Below are positions 1 to 8,264 of a stretch of DNA of 64,000 nt, piece after piece. The first letter of the stretch is position 1. Each line of letters opens with the position of its first letter. The translations under genes and the position numbers were made by a program. The DNA is taken from positions 42,902 to 106,901 of the forward strand of contig CAADGG010000100.1 of NCBI GenBank assembly GCA_900696485.1, written 5' to 3'. This stretch comes from an uncultured Pseudomonadota bacterium. Its GTDB lineage: Bacteria; Myxococcota_A; UBA9160; PR03. Under the pieces are notes generated by a model that worked only from the letters and a program-made list of their open reading frames with translations, searched no databases and was not told where the DNA came from.

Positions 1-1245
1 TTTCGCCCGCCGACTGCCCGCGACCGTCGGCGCTCGCGCGCCGCGGCGATCTATCGCCGGCTACTGCACGGCCGCCCGTTCGTCGGAATCACCGGCAGCG
101 TGGCGAAGACGACGACGACGAAGCTGATCGGCGACGTCCTGGCCGCTCTCGGGCCCGGCCACGCGAGCGGACTCGGCGGCAACGCCGGCCCGCACATCCC
201 GCGCGCGATCCTCGCCACGCGCCCGCGGCATCGCTACTGCGTGCAGGAGATCAGCGGACACCAACCCGGCGCGCTCGATACCGCGCTCGCCATCTTCCGG
301 CCGAACATCGGGGTGGTGACGTGGATCGGCATGGATCACTGGAAGGCCTTCGGAGATCCGGCCGGGATCGCCGAAGAGAAGCGCAAGATGGTCTCGTGCC
401 TGCCGGCCAGCGGGTGCGCCATCCTGAATGCCGACGACCCGGCCGTCCTCGCCATGGCGCCGTACACGCGCGCCCGGGTGCTGCGCTTCGGGCTTTCGCC
501 GGCGGCAGACGTGCGGGCCGACGACGTGCAGTGCGCCTTCCCGACGCGGCTTTCGATGACCGTCCGGCACGCCGGGGTGTCGCTCCCGCTGCGCACCGGA
601 TTGATCGGCGAGCACATGACCCATCCGGTGCTCGCGGCGATCGCCGTCGGCCTCGCCTGCGGCGTGCCGTTGCGCGAATGCGTCCGGCGCCTCGACGGCG
701 TCACCGGACGGCGGCATCGCATGACGGCGCATCCGGCGCCGTCCGGCGCCACGTTCCTGCTCGACACCCGCAAGGCGCCGGTGTGGACCGTCGAGGCGAG
801 TCTGCGCGTACTCGAACAGGCGCGGGCGCGGCGCAAGATCATCGTGATCGGGACGCTCTCGGACTACCGAGGCGCGGCCGCCCGGCCCTATCGCCGGGTG
901 GCGCGCCGGGCGCTCGAGATCGCCGAGCACGTCTACTTCGTCGGCCCGGCGGCGCAGCGGGTGCGCAAGGAGGTCCCCGTCAACGGAGACCGCGATCTGC
1001 GCCTCTTCGAGACAGTCTGGGAGCTGCACGAGTTCCTGCACGGACGCCTCGGACCGGGCGACGTCGTGCTGGTGAAGAGCTCGCGCGTGGACCATCTGGA
1101 ACGCCTGTTCGAGGCGCGGGTCGGCCCGCATGCCTGCTGGCTCACGCGCTGTGAGGTACGCGGGTGCTGCACGGACTGCAAGCGGCGCTTCGTGTCCGCA
1201 CGTCCCGAGCCGGGCGCACGGACTTCGTCCGACGCGGAGCCGTGA
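1..1245 (+). CDS. Mur ligase family protein, 5'-truncated by the window edge
   Basis: The frame is open from base 1, so the true start lies upstream. About 414 codons are visible. A P-loop-like motif GITGSVAKTTTTK sits about 30 residues in (bases 94-132), so the GTG at 100 inside it cannot be the start. The ATP-binding Mur-ligase central domain follows (VQEISGHQPG, GVVTWIGMDHW, LNADDPAVLAM) and then a C-terminal ligase-type domain. Mur ligases join an amino acid or peptide to a UDP-sugar or peptide acceptor using ATP. This one resembles MurF/CapB-like ligases but lacks the MurF YNANP motif (it has TRKAP), so the substrate is unknown. Oddities are Ala instead of Gly before the P-loop Lys, and a Cys-rich tail (CWLTRCEVRGCCTDCKRRF) not usual for the family. 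Confidence 0.75.
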   Translation, partial: FRPPTARDRRRSRAAAIYRRLLHGRPFVGITGSVAKTTTTKLIGDVLAALGPGHASGLGGNAGPHIPRAILATRPRHRYCVQEISGHQPGALDTALAIFRPNIGVVTWIGMDHWKAFGDPAGIAEEKRKMVSCLPASGCAILNADDPAVLAMAPYTRARVLRFGLSPAADVRADDVQCAFPTRLSMTVRHAGVSLPLRTGLIGEHMTHPVLAAIAVGLACGVPLRECVRRLDGVTGRRHRMTAHPAPSGATFLLDTRKAPVWTVEASLRVLEQARARRKIIVIGTLSDYRGAAARPYRRVARRALEIAEHVYFVGPAAQRVRKEVPVNGDRDLRLFETVWELHEFLHGRLGPGDVVLVKSSRVDHLERLFEARVGPHACWLTRCEVRGCCTDCKRRFVSARPEPGARTSSDAEP

Positions 1246-1458
1246 GCGCCGGATGCCGCCCCGCGGCAGAGCTCGGCGCCGTCGAAGCACCGCGCGGACG
1301 AGCGCCGTTCTTCACCGTGCGACGTGCGTGCGTCTCGAGGCATACGGGCAGATGACGCCCTGCTCATGACGTCGCGCTCATGACGAGCGCGTTCAGCGGA
1401 ACGAGAGATGCGCGTCACCTGCGCCGACTAGTGTCCGCTCCCCGAGGAGGGGAGAGCG

Positions 1459-1872
1459 ATGCAACGTCTGCTGCGGCGAGCGCTCATGATACTATTTTTG
1501 TGTATGCCGGGTCTGCTGGCCTGCTCGGTCTCGGCCGTCCGCGTGGAACTCGCGGATTTCGGGGCGGGCCGAACCGACGGGATCTGGCTGTGGAAGCCGG
1601 TCGCCGGAAGCTACGCGCGGCAGTGCCGGATCGACCTGTCGGATCCGTTCTGGCGGGAGGGCCGTGAGGTGGTCTCGTACCTCCAGTCTTGCCTCGACGG
1701 GCAGTCGTCGAACGTGCCGTGGACGGCCGAAGTCGAGCGCCTGCCGGGCGATCCGGAGACGGTCCGGCTCGTGCTGGTGTACCGACGTTCCGGAACCGCG
1801 CTGCCACACCGAGCGTCCGCGTTCAATGCGGCCGGCGAATCGGCGCTGTCGAGCACCAGTCTGATGCTCTGA
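1459..1872 (+). CDS. Small lipoprotein with a possible fibronectin-III-like end
   Basis: 137 residues. A strong Shine-Dalgarno (GAGGAGGGGAG, 1444-1454) precedes the ATG. The N-terminus is a typical lipoprotein signal: two Arg, a hydrophobic run, then the lipobox-like LLAC with Cys at residue 22, so the mature protein should be lipid-anchored. The rest has one further cysteine pair candidate (around residues 55 and 72). It ends in ASAFNAAGESALSS, a pattern often seen in the last strands of fibronectin type III domains. No enzymatic motif is visible. The gene stands alone between the Mur-ligase-like gene and the hydrolase. Function is unknown; attachment or envelope structure is possible. Confidence 0.6.
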   Translation: MQRLLRRALMILFLCMPGLLACSVSAVRVELADFGAGRTDGIWLWKPVAGSYARQCRIDLSDPFWREGREVVSYLQSCLDGQSSNVPWTAEVERLPGDPETVRLVLVYRRSGTALPHRASAFNAAGESALSSTSLML

Positions 1873-2018
1873 GCCGACCGCGCAGGCAGCAACCGGGCGC
1901 TATGCGAGCCGTTCGGCTCGACCGGCATGAAGAGACGGCCCATCTGGAAGCCGTGATCGCCGTGGTCGAAGGTCGTCGCGCCGCCCCGGGCGGCGGACCG
2001 CGGCCAAGCCGGCGTATC

Positions 2019-2870
2019 ATGCCGACCCACCGCCAGCGGAGAATCGTCTTGCACCGCCCCGCGCAGTACGTCGAGACCGAGCACGGCCGGATCTGTCATG
2101 TCGACAGCGGGGGAGCCGGGCCGGCGGTGTTGTTCCTGCACGGCAACTCGTCCGGCAAGGAGATCTTCGCCCGGCAGCTTGCGAGCGAGGCGTTGTGCAC
2201 CCGGCATCGCCTGCTCGCGTTCGATCTGCCGGGCCACGGCGGGAGCCAGGACGCGCCGGCCCCGGAACGCAGCTACTCGATCCACGGCTTCGCCGACGCC
2301 GCGATCGCATTCCTCGGCGCGCTCGGCATCGAGCGCGCGGTTCTCGTCGGCTGGTCGCTCGGCGGGCACATCGCTCTCGAACTGATGGCGCGCTGGCCCG
2401 GCACGATCGCCGCCTGGATCGTCGGGACACCGCCGGCCGGGCGCGCCGACATCGGCGCCGCCTTCCGCCCGTCACCACACATGGCATTGACGTTCCAGGA
2501 GTCGTTCACCGACGACGAGGCGCGCTGCTACGCGCAGGAGGCGATCGGCGCCGGCGTCCCGCTCGAACCCTGGATGCTCGCCGCGGCCCGCCGCGCCGAT
2601 GGCCGCTTCCGCCGGTGGATGGCCGAGTCCGCGCTCGCCGGGCGCGATCTCGACGGACGCGAGATCGCCGAGACCTCGCCACTGCCGCTGGCCGTCGTGT
2701 GCGGCGGTGACGATCCGTTCGTCGACACCGGGTATCTCGCAGCGGTGCGCTACCGCAACCTGTGGGCCGACCAGGTCCACATCTTCGAGGGTCTCGGGCA
2801 CGCCCCGTTCTGGGAAGCGCCGGAGCGTGTGGATCCGCTCTTCGCGCGCTTCCTCGCCGATGTCGCATGA
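2019..2870 (+). CDS. Alpha/beta hydrolase
   Basis: 283 residues from the ATG at 2019. An upstream in-frame extension would overlap the lipoprotein gene, so it is rejected. Alpha/beta hydrolase fold: oxyanion region FLHGNSSG near residue 40, the nucleophile elbow GWSLGG (Ser about 112), an acid candidate GGDDPFVDT and the catalytic His in GLGHAPFWEAPE near the C-terminus. Size and motif order fit the single-domain esterase/C-C hydrolase group. The substrate cannot be read from sequence; nearby acyl-CoA and oxygenase genes make a role in degrading organic acids or esters possible. No Shine-Dalgarno is obvious before this ATG. Confidence 0.8.
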   Translation: MPTHRQRRIVLHRPAQYVETEHGRICHVDSGGAGPAVLFLHGNSSGKEIFARQLASEALCTRHRLLAFDLPGHGGSQDAPAPERSYSIHGFADAAIAFLGALGIERAVLVGWSLGGHIALELMARWPGTIAAWIVGTPPAGRADIGAAFRPSPHMALTFQESFTDDEARCYAQEAIGAGVPLEPWMLAAARRADGRFRRWMAESALAGRDLDGREIAETSPLPLAVVCGGDDPFVDTGYLAAVRYRNLWADQVHIFEGLGHAPFWEAPERVDPLFARFLADVA

Positions 2871-2926
2871 CGACCGACGACGTCGGCCGCGGCGTCGCTT
2901 GCCGAGCCGATCGAGCCCGGCCGGAT

Positions 2927-2956
2927 TTGACACGAGGATAATCGTTTAGATAAGAT
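2927..2956 (+). promoter_or_regulatory. Sigma70-like promoter of the crotonase-TIGR03084-NMO operon
   Basis: A consensus -35 box TTGACA (2927-2932) lies 18 bp before TAAGAT (2951-2956) in a conspicuously AT-rich island within GC-rich DNA, about 130 bp before the ATG at 3089. The box spacing and the local base composition support a housekeeping promoter. Short symmetric elements such as ACGA...TCGT (2932-2945) overlap it and could bind a regulator; that part is speculative. Confidence 0.6.
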
Positions 2957-3088
2957 ATTACCGACCTCGGCGGCCGGCCAGAAGCGTGCCGCAGGCGGGT
3001 CAGCATCCTCCGGTTCGCGCGATCGGACGGTTTGCTCGAACGTGCGGTTCACTCGAACGCGTGGTTTGCTCGAAACAGGGGAGTTCCG

Positions 3089-3868
3089 ATGGACCCGGTG
3101 CAGCGGACCACGACACGCGGCGTGCTGAAGGTGACACTGGTCGATGTCGAGCACCGAAACGCGCTCGGCGGCGCGCTCGTGCAGGGCCTCTACGACGCCA
3201 TCGCCGACGCCAACGCGGACCCGAGGATTCGCGCCGTCGTCCTCACCAACGAGGGCAATACCTTCTGCGCCGGCGCCAACCTGAAGCAGCAGGGCGCCGG
3301 CGCCACGCCGGGCGCCACCGCGACGGTCGGCCTGGACGAGCTGCTGCGCAGCATCCAGACCTCGCCGACACCGATCCTCGGGCGCATCGCCGGCCACGTG
3401 GTGGGGGGCGGCAACGGGCTGGCCGCGGCGCTCGACGTCTCGATCGCCGCCGATGACGTGAAGTTCGGCTTCACCGAGGTCCGCCTCGGCGTCGTCCCGG
3501 CCATCATCTCGGTGGTGTGCCTCCCGAAGCTGCGGCGCGCCGACGCCCTGGAGACCTTCTTGCGCGGCCACCGCTTCTCGGCCGCACGGGCCGCGGAGAT
3601 GGGTCTGATCAATCGCGCGGTCCCCCGGGATCAGCTCGACGCGGCGATCGAGGAGGTGCTCGCCGACCTGCGCCTCGGCGGTCCGGAAGCGCTCGGCGTG
3701 GCCAAGCGGCTCGTGTACGAGGTGCCGGACCTCCCGCAGGACGATGCGTTCCGGCAGATGAGCCGGCTCTCGGCCGAACTGTTCCGCAGCCGGGAGGCAG
3801 CGGAAGGCATCGCGGCCTTCGCGACCCGCCGCAAGCCCACCTGGGCCGACGACGGCGACGACGCATAG
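3089..3868 (+). CDS. Enoyl-CoA hydratase/isomerase family protein
   Basis: 259 residues. The ATG at 3089 follows AGGGGAG. Crotonase fold: the CoA-binding/oxyanion loop NTFCAGANLKQ, the second oxyanion segment GHVVGGGNGLAAALD, and the segment FTEVRLGVVPA whose Glu matches one catalytic Glu position of hydratases; a Glu in DALETFLRGHR may match the second. It should act on CoA thioesters, by hydration or isomerization, in the cytoplasm. It is the first gene of a three-gene operon: the next gene begins 14 bp after its stop, followed by a flavoprotein. The substrate is not determined; with TIGR03084 and flavoprotein partners, a branched or cyclic acyl-CoA is plausible. Confidence 0.85.
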   Translation: MDPVQRTTTRGVLKVTLVDVEHRNALGGALVQGLYDAIADANADPRIRAVVLTNEGNTFCAGANLKQQGAGATPGATATVGLDELLRSIQTSPTPILGRIAGHVVGGGNGLAAALDVSIAADDVKFGFTEVRLGVVPAIISVVCLPKLRRADALETFLRGHRFSAARAAEMGLINRAVPRDQLDAAIEEVLADLRLGGPEALGVAKRLVYEVPDLPQDDAFRQMSRLSAELFRSREAAEGIAAFATRRKPTWADDGDDA

Positions 3869-3882
3869 CAGGAGACGAAGAC

Positions 3883-4686
3883 GTGTTGCAGGAGAGCCAG
3901 GACCTGATCGCCGAGGCGGACGAGCTGCACGCCTTCCTCTCGACGTTGCCGGAAGCCGACTGGAGCCGGCCGACCGCGTTCAAGCAGTGGACCCCCTGGG
4001 ACGTCGTCGCGCATCTGCACTTCTTCGACTGCGTGTCGCTCGTCGCGCTCGCAGGCCGCGAACCCTTCGTCGCGCGCCGCGATGCGCTGATCCAGGCGAT
4101 CGTCGGCGGCGCCAGCAACACGGAACTCGCGCGCCGCGAGTATGGGCACCTCGCCCCCGCCGAGCTGCTCGCCCATTGGATCCGCACCTGTCACGACATG
4201 GCGAAGCAGCTCGGGGAGTCCGGCCCGGAGCGCCGGCTCCCATGGTTCGGTCCGGACATGGGCGTGCGCATGTTCACGACCGCGCGTCTGATGGAAACGT
4301 GGGCCCACGGCCAGGCGGTCTATGACGTCGCCGGGGTGGCGCGCGTGCCGACGGATCGCTTGCGCCACATCGCGACGATCGGCGTCAAGACCTTCGGCTG
4401 GACCTTCGCGAACCGCCGCGTCGCGGCGCCCGGTCCGCCGCCGTACGTGCGACTCGTCGCACCATCGGGCGCGCTCTGGGAGTGGAACGAGCCGAACGAG
4501 CACGAGTTCGTCCGCGGCGACGCGCTCGACTTCTGCCAGGTGGTCGCCCAGACACGCCACGTCGCCGACACCCCGCTCGAGGTCGTGGGACCGGTCGCCA
4601 CACGCTGGATGTCGATCGCCCAGTGTTTTGCCGGCCCGCCGGAGGATCCGCCGCCGCCTGGCGCTCGGACCATCGCCGGCGGATAG
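3883..4686 (+). CDS. TIGR03084-family metal-binding (DinB/maleylpyruvate-isomerase-like) protein
   Basis: 267 residues, the usual length for TIGR03084. GTG start at 3883, preceded by AGGAG right after the previous stop. The N-terminal helical bundle shows the family pattern: WTPWDVVAHLHFFD (metal-ligand His), LLAHWIRTCHDMA and METWAHGQAVYDV with a His in the third helix. Together these form the three-His-type site of the DinB/mycothiol-isomerase fold. The C-terminal domain carries WEWNEPNEHEFV and resembles the mycothiol-isomerase C-terminal module. The family's reaction is not established. Operon position between an enoyl-CoA hydratase and a flavin oxidoreductase ties it to acyl or ring-substrate catabolism. 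Confidence 0.8.
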   Translation: MLQESQDLIAEADELHAFLSTLPEADWSRPTAFKQWTPWDVVAHLHFFDCVSLVALAGREPFVARRDALIQAIVGGASNTELARREYGHLAPAELLAHWIRTCHDMAKQLGESGPERRLPWFGPDMGVRMFTTARLMETWAHGQAVYDVAGVARVPTDRLRHIATIGVKTFGWTFANRRVAAPGPPPYVRLVAPSGALWEWNEPNEHEFVRGDALDFCQVVAQTRHVADTPLEVVGPVATRWMSIAQCFAGPPEDPPPPGARTIAGG

Positions 4687-4699
4687 AGGAGAGCGTCGC

Positions 4700-5818
4700 G
4701 TGCAGACCCGTGTCGCCGCCGAGCTGGGCCTCGAGTTCCCGATCTTCGCCTTCACCCACTGCCGGGACGTCGCGGCGGCCGTGTCGCGAGCCGGCGGTCT
4801 CGGCGTGCTGGGCGTCGCCGGGCACTCGCTCGAAGACCTGGAGATGGAGCTCGACTGGATCGAACAGCAGGTCGGTGACAAGCCCTACGGCGTCGACCTG
4901 CTGCTGCCGACCCGCTTCGTCGGCAGTGACCGGGGTGGTCTGTCCCGAGAAGAGCTCGAGACGCGGATCCCCGACGAGCACCGGCGCTTCGTCGACGAGC
5001 TGCTGGCTCGGCACGAGGTGCCGCCGCTGCGGCCCGGCGCGAACGTCAGCTCCGAGTTCAGTGTCGGCTACGAGAATCAGCGCGACGTGATCGATCTCGT
5101 GTTCCGGCATCGCATCCGGCTGATCGCCTCGGCGCTCGGGCCGCCACCGCCGTGGATGATCGAGAAGGGCCGCGAGCACGGCGTCCAGGTGGCCGCGCTC
5201 GCCGGCACCGTCGAGCACGCCCGCCGCCACGCCGAAGCCGGGGTCGACATCGTGGTGGCGCAGGGCACCGAAGCGGGCGGCCATACCGGTGAGATCTCGA
5301 CGATGGTGCTGGTTCCCGAGGTCGTCGACGCCGTCGCCCCGATTCCGGTGCTGGCGGCCGGCGGCATCGGCAGCGGGCGCCAGATTGCCGCCTCGTTGGC
5401 GCTCGGCGCCCAGGGCGTCTGGATGGGTTCCGCCTGGCTCACCACCGAGGAGGCCGAGACCCATCCGGTCGTCAAGCAGAAGTTCCTGCGTGCGTCGTCG
5501 AGCGACACCGTGCGCAGTCGTTCGCTCACCGGCAAGCCGGCACGCATGCTGCGCAGCGCCTGGACGGAAGCGTGGGAGGATCCCGCCAATCCCCGGCCGC
5601 TGCCGATGCCGCTGCAGCCGCGCCTGGTCCGGGAGGCGCAGGCGCGCATCGCGCGCTCGGCGCACAAGAGCCATGGCGCCGCCGAGCTCTCCAGCTACTT
5701 CGTCGGCCAGATCGTCGGCTCGCTCCAGCACGTGAAGTCCGTCCGCAGCGTGATGGAGGAGCTGGTGCAGGAGTACGCCGACACGATGGAGCGGCTGGAC
5801 GCCTGGGCGAAGTCGTAA
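4700..5818 (+). CDS. NAD(P)H-dependent flavin oxidoreductase / nitronate monooxygenase family
   Basis: 372 residues. GTG start at 4700 with GAGGAGAG just upstream, 13 bp after the previous stop. FMN-binding TIM barrel of the nitronate-monooxygenase/2-nitropropane-dioxygenase superfamily: an N-terminal FPIFAFTHCRDVA strand, VVAQGTEAGGHTG (substrate/FMN loop with the His seen in the family) and PVLAAGGIGSGRQIAASLALGAQ, where the Gly-rich strand binds the FMN phosphate. Actual substrates are often not nitronates but enoyl or quinone compounds, so the specific reaction is left open. It is the last gene of the operon and converges on the TetR gene. Confidence 0.85.
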   Translation: MQTRVAAELGLEFPIFAFTHCRDVAAAVSRAGGLGVLGVAGHSLEDLEMELDWIEQQVGDKPYGVDLLLPTRFVGSDRGGLSREELETRIPDEHRRFVDELLARHEVPPLRPGANVSSEFSVGYENQRDVIDLVFRHRIRLIASALGPPPPWMIEKGREHGVQVAALAGTVEHARRHAEAGVDIVVAQGTEAGGHTGEISTMVLVPEVVDAVAPIPVLAAGGIGSGRQIAASLALGAQGVWMGSAWLTTEEAETHPVVKQKFLRASSSDTVRSRSLTGKPARMLRSAWTEAWEDPANPRPLPMPLQPRLVREAQARIARSAHKSHGAAELSSYFVGQIVGSLQHVKSVRSVMEELVQEYADTMERLDAWAKS

Positions 5819-5856
5819 CGGCGCCCCGCACCGGCGCTGCCCGGCTCGTCGGCCGG

Positions 5857-6510
5857 TCAGCCGTGCTCGAGGCCGCGCAGGATGATCTCGGCGACGGCGT
5901 CGGTCGTGACCTTCGGGGACGCACGCAGAGTCTCCGCCACCTCGGGCCGGGCGAACTCGCGACCGAGTCCGCCGAGCACGTGGGCGACTGCGGCGGTATC
6001 GATGGCGGCGATCTGACGCTCCGCCACGGCGCGATCGAGCAGGCTCCGCGTCACGGCGATCACGTAGCTCTCGTGCGTATCGACCAGACGCGGAGCGCCG
6101 GAGATGCGGACCAGCTCCCGCGCGTAGCCGACCGTGGTGGGCTGCAGCGCCTCGCTGACGGCGCGCAGGTAGGAGCGCAGCGCTTCGAGCGGAGACATCG
6201 CGGCATGCAGCGGTTCGATCGCCGCACGGCCGATCCGATGCAGGCGCCGGTCGACGACGGTGAGGACCAGCTCGTCCTTGCTGGCGGAGATCCCGTAGAG
6301 GGTGCGCAGGGAACAGTTCACCTGCGCCGCGATCTGCGCCATCGTGAGGTCGGCGAAGCCTTCCGCTGAGAACAGCTCCTCCAGCTCGTCGAGCAGCTCG
6401 CGTTGTCGGGCCGTGAGCCGGCGCTCGGTCTCGGGCGGCAGCAGCGGCTTCGGCGCCTGCACGCCGGGAAAGCGGACGCGCTCGCCGGGCCGGGCTCGCC
6501 GCGTGCTCAA
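5857..6510 (-). CDS. TetR/AcrR family regulator of the carboxylase-AtuA operon
   Basis: 217 residues if it starts at the TTG of a TTGA overlap with the stop of the AtuA-like gene; a GTG about 16 codons later is the alternative. Residues 35-80 form the TetR DNA-binding domain, with helix-turn-helix TMAQIAAQVNCSLRTLYG followed by ISASKDELV. The C-terminal ligand domain is divergent. As the distal gene of a four-gene overlapping operon it probably autoregulates the whole module, the ligand likely being an acyl-CoA or the terpenoid itself. Pseudomonas terpene clusters also carry a TetR repressor (AtuR), which supports but does not prove the analogy. Confidence 0.8.
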   Translation of the reverse strand: MSTRRARPGERVRFPGVQAPKPLLPPETERRLTARQRELLDELEELFSAEGFADLTMAQIAAQVNCSLRTLYGISASKDELVLTVVDRRLHRIGRAAIEPLHAAMSPLEALRSYLRAVSEALQPTTVGYARELVRISGAPRLVDTHESYVIAVTRSLLDRAVAERQIAAIDTAAVAHVLGGLGREFARPEVAETLRASPKVTTDAVAEIILRGLEHG

Positions 6511-8264
6511 CGGAGCAGCGCCGTCGGGAGTTCCACCACGCGCGCGCGCAGCCATTCGCCGAGGCTCTTGGCCTGCGGATCCTGCCGCGTCGACGCCGCG
6601 ACGCCTTCTTCGAGCAGACCGATGAGTACGAAGTTGAGCGAGCGCAGGTTCGGCAGCCGGTGGCGTTCGATCGCGAGCGGCGCGACTTCCGGCAGCAGCG
6701 CGCGGAGCCGGTCGATCGTGAGGAAGCCGTCGAGCCACGCCCAGGCTTCGTCGCTGCGCGCAAAGACGCCGAGGTTGGCGTTGCCGCCCTTGTCGCCGGA
6801 GCGCGCCCCGAACACGCGTCCCAGCGGTTCGCGCGTGGTGGCGCCGGCCGGGGCCGAGACGGCCGGCTCCGGCGGCGGCGTGACGGAGGCCGGCGCCGGC
6901 GGGATCACCGACGAAACCTCGCGCGTCTCACCGCCGAGCACGACCACCTGCTGCGGAACCACCTGCGCCGGCACACGGGCCGGCTCGTACACCCCGAACG
7001 GACGCCCGGCGCCGGGGCCGCCGCCCACTCCGAAGAAACCCGGGATGCTCGCGAGCGCCAGCTCGATCACCGCATTCGAGAAGGCGCGGCCCACCTTCTT
7101 CTCGTCGGGATCCTTGGCGCTGATCTTCAGGATCGCCACGGCCTCCTCGTTCGTCGCCGGATCCGGCTTGTCGGTCCGGATCAGACGCGTCTTCACCGCC
7201 GCGAAGTCGGCCGGCTGGTACGGGCAGGCCTGCCAGAACGACGCCTCGACGAGCCGCGCCTTGGCTTCGATGTCGAGGCCCGTCAGACACACGTTCATGT
7301 CGTTTCGGAAGCCGCCGTGGCGGTTGATGCAGACCTTGAGCGTCGCGGGCGGGGGCTCCCCCTGCACCCCGGAGATGCGCACGCGGTCCGGCGCCACGGC
7401 ATCGAGCTGGATGGTGTCGAAGCGCGTCGTGACGTCGGGGCCGAAGTAGTGCGGGCTGCCGATCTCGTAGAGCAACTGGGACGTCACCGTCCCGATCGAC
7501 ACCTGGCCCCCGGTGCCGTCGTGCTTGCCGATCACCGAAGAGCCGTCGGCGGCGATCTCGGCCCACGGGAAGCCGACCCGCTCCATGCCCGGAACCTCGG
7601 TGAAGAACGAATAGTTGCCGCCTGTGGCCTGCGTGCTGCACTCGATCACGTGCCCGGCCACCACGGCGCCGGCCAGCGGGTTCCAGTCGTGGCGGCTCCA
7701 GCCGTGGTGCCAGGCCGCCGGACCGCACACGATCGCGGCATCCGTACAGCGGCCGGTGATCACGATGTCGGCGCCCTGTTCGAGCGCCTCGACGATCCCC
7801 CAGCAGCCGAGGTAGGCGTTGGCGGTGAGGAACGCCGATGCGTCCCGGATCGGCTCGTCGCGATCGAAGTGCTGGAGCTGCTGCGCGGCGATCAGCTCCT
7901 GCATGCGCGGGACGAGATCGTCACCGCGCACGTACGCGATCTTCGGGTGCAGGCCCAGCTTGTGCGCCACCTCCGCGACGGCGTCGGCGCAGCCGTCGGG
8001 GTCGAGGCCGCCGGCGTTCGAGACCACCTTGATGCCGCGGTCCAGGCAGGTGCCCATCACCTGCTCCATCTGCTTGACGAAGGTGTGCGCATAGCCGCCG
8101 CCCGGCCGCTTGATCCGCGTGCGGGCGAGGATCAGCATCGTCAGTTCGGCCAACCAGTCGCCGGTCAGCACGTCGATGGGTCCGCCCTCGACCATCTCAC
8201 GCGCGGCCGACTGGCGATCGCCGAAGAAGCCGGAGCAGTTCGCGATGCGGATCGGATCGGCCAT
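6507..8264 (-). CDS. AtuA-family (acyclic terpene utilization, DUF1446) protein
   Basis: 585 residues, close to the length of Pseudomonas AtuA. The ATG shares a base with the preceding TGA (TGATG) and AGGGAG lies upstream. The N-terminal DUF1446 domain (about residues 3-440) shows IANCSGFFGDRQSAA, VVSNAGGLDPDGCAD, DIVITGRCTDAA and ATGGNYSFFTEVPGMERVG. A Pro/Ala-rich linker follows, then the AtuA C-terminal domain (about 490-585) with FGARSGDKGGNANLGVFAR. AtuA family members occur in citronellol/geraniol degradation operons, where the exact reaction is not settled; hydration of carboxylated geranyl-CoA has been proposed for relatives. Its overlap with biotin carboxylase subunits matches that context. 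Confidence 0.85.
   Translation of the reverse strand: MADPIRIANCSGFFGDRQSAAREMVEGGPIDVLTGDWLAELTMLILARTRIKRPGGGYAHTFVKQMEQVMGTCLDRGIKVVSNAGGLDPDGCADAVAEVAHKLGLHPKIAYVRGDDLVPRMQELIAAQQLQHFDRDEPIRDASAFLTANAYLGCWGIVEALEQGADIVITGRCTDAAIVCGPAAWHHGWSRHDWNPLAGAVVAGHVIECSTQATGGNYSFFTEVPGMERVGFPWAEIAADGSSVIGKHDGTGGQVSIGTVTSQLLYEIGSPHYFGPDVTTRFDTIQLDAVAPDRVRISGVQGEPPPATLKVCINRHGGFRNDMNVCLTGLDIEAKARLVEASFWQACPYQPADFAAVKTRLIRTDKPDPATNEEAVAILKISAKDPDEKKVGRAFSNAVIELALASIPGFFGVGGGPGAGRPFGVYEPARVPAQVVPQQVVVLGGETREVSSVIPPAPASVTPPPEPAVSAPAGATTREPLGRVFGARSGDKGGNANLGVFARSDEAWAWLDGFLTIDRLRALLPEVAPLAIERHRLPNLRSLNFVLIGLLEEGVAASTRQDPQAKSLGEWLRARVVELPTALLR

Noticed and set aside
1689..2018. Upstream in-frame extension of the alpha/beta hydrolase
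   Set aside because: It overlaps the lipoprotein gene in another frame and shows no hydrolase motif before residue 1 of the chosen start.
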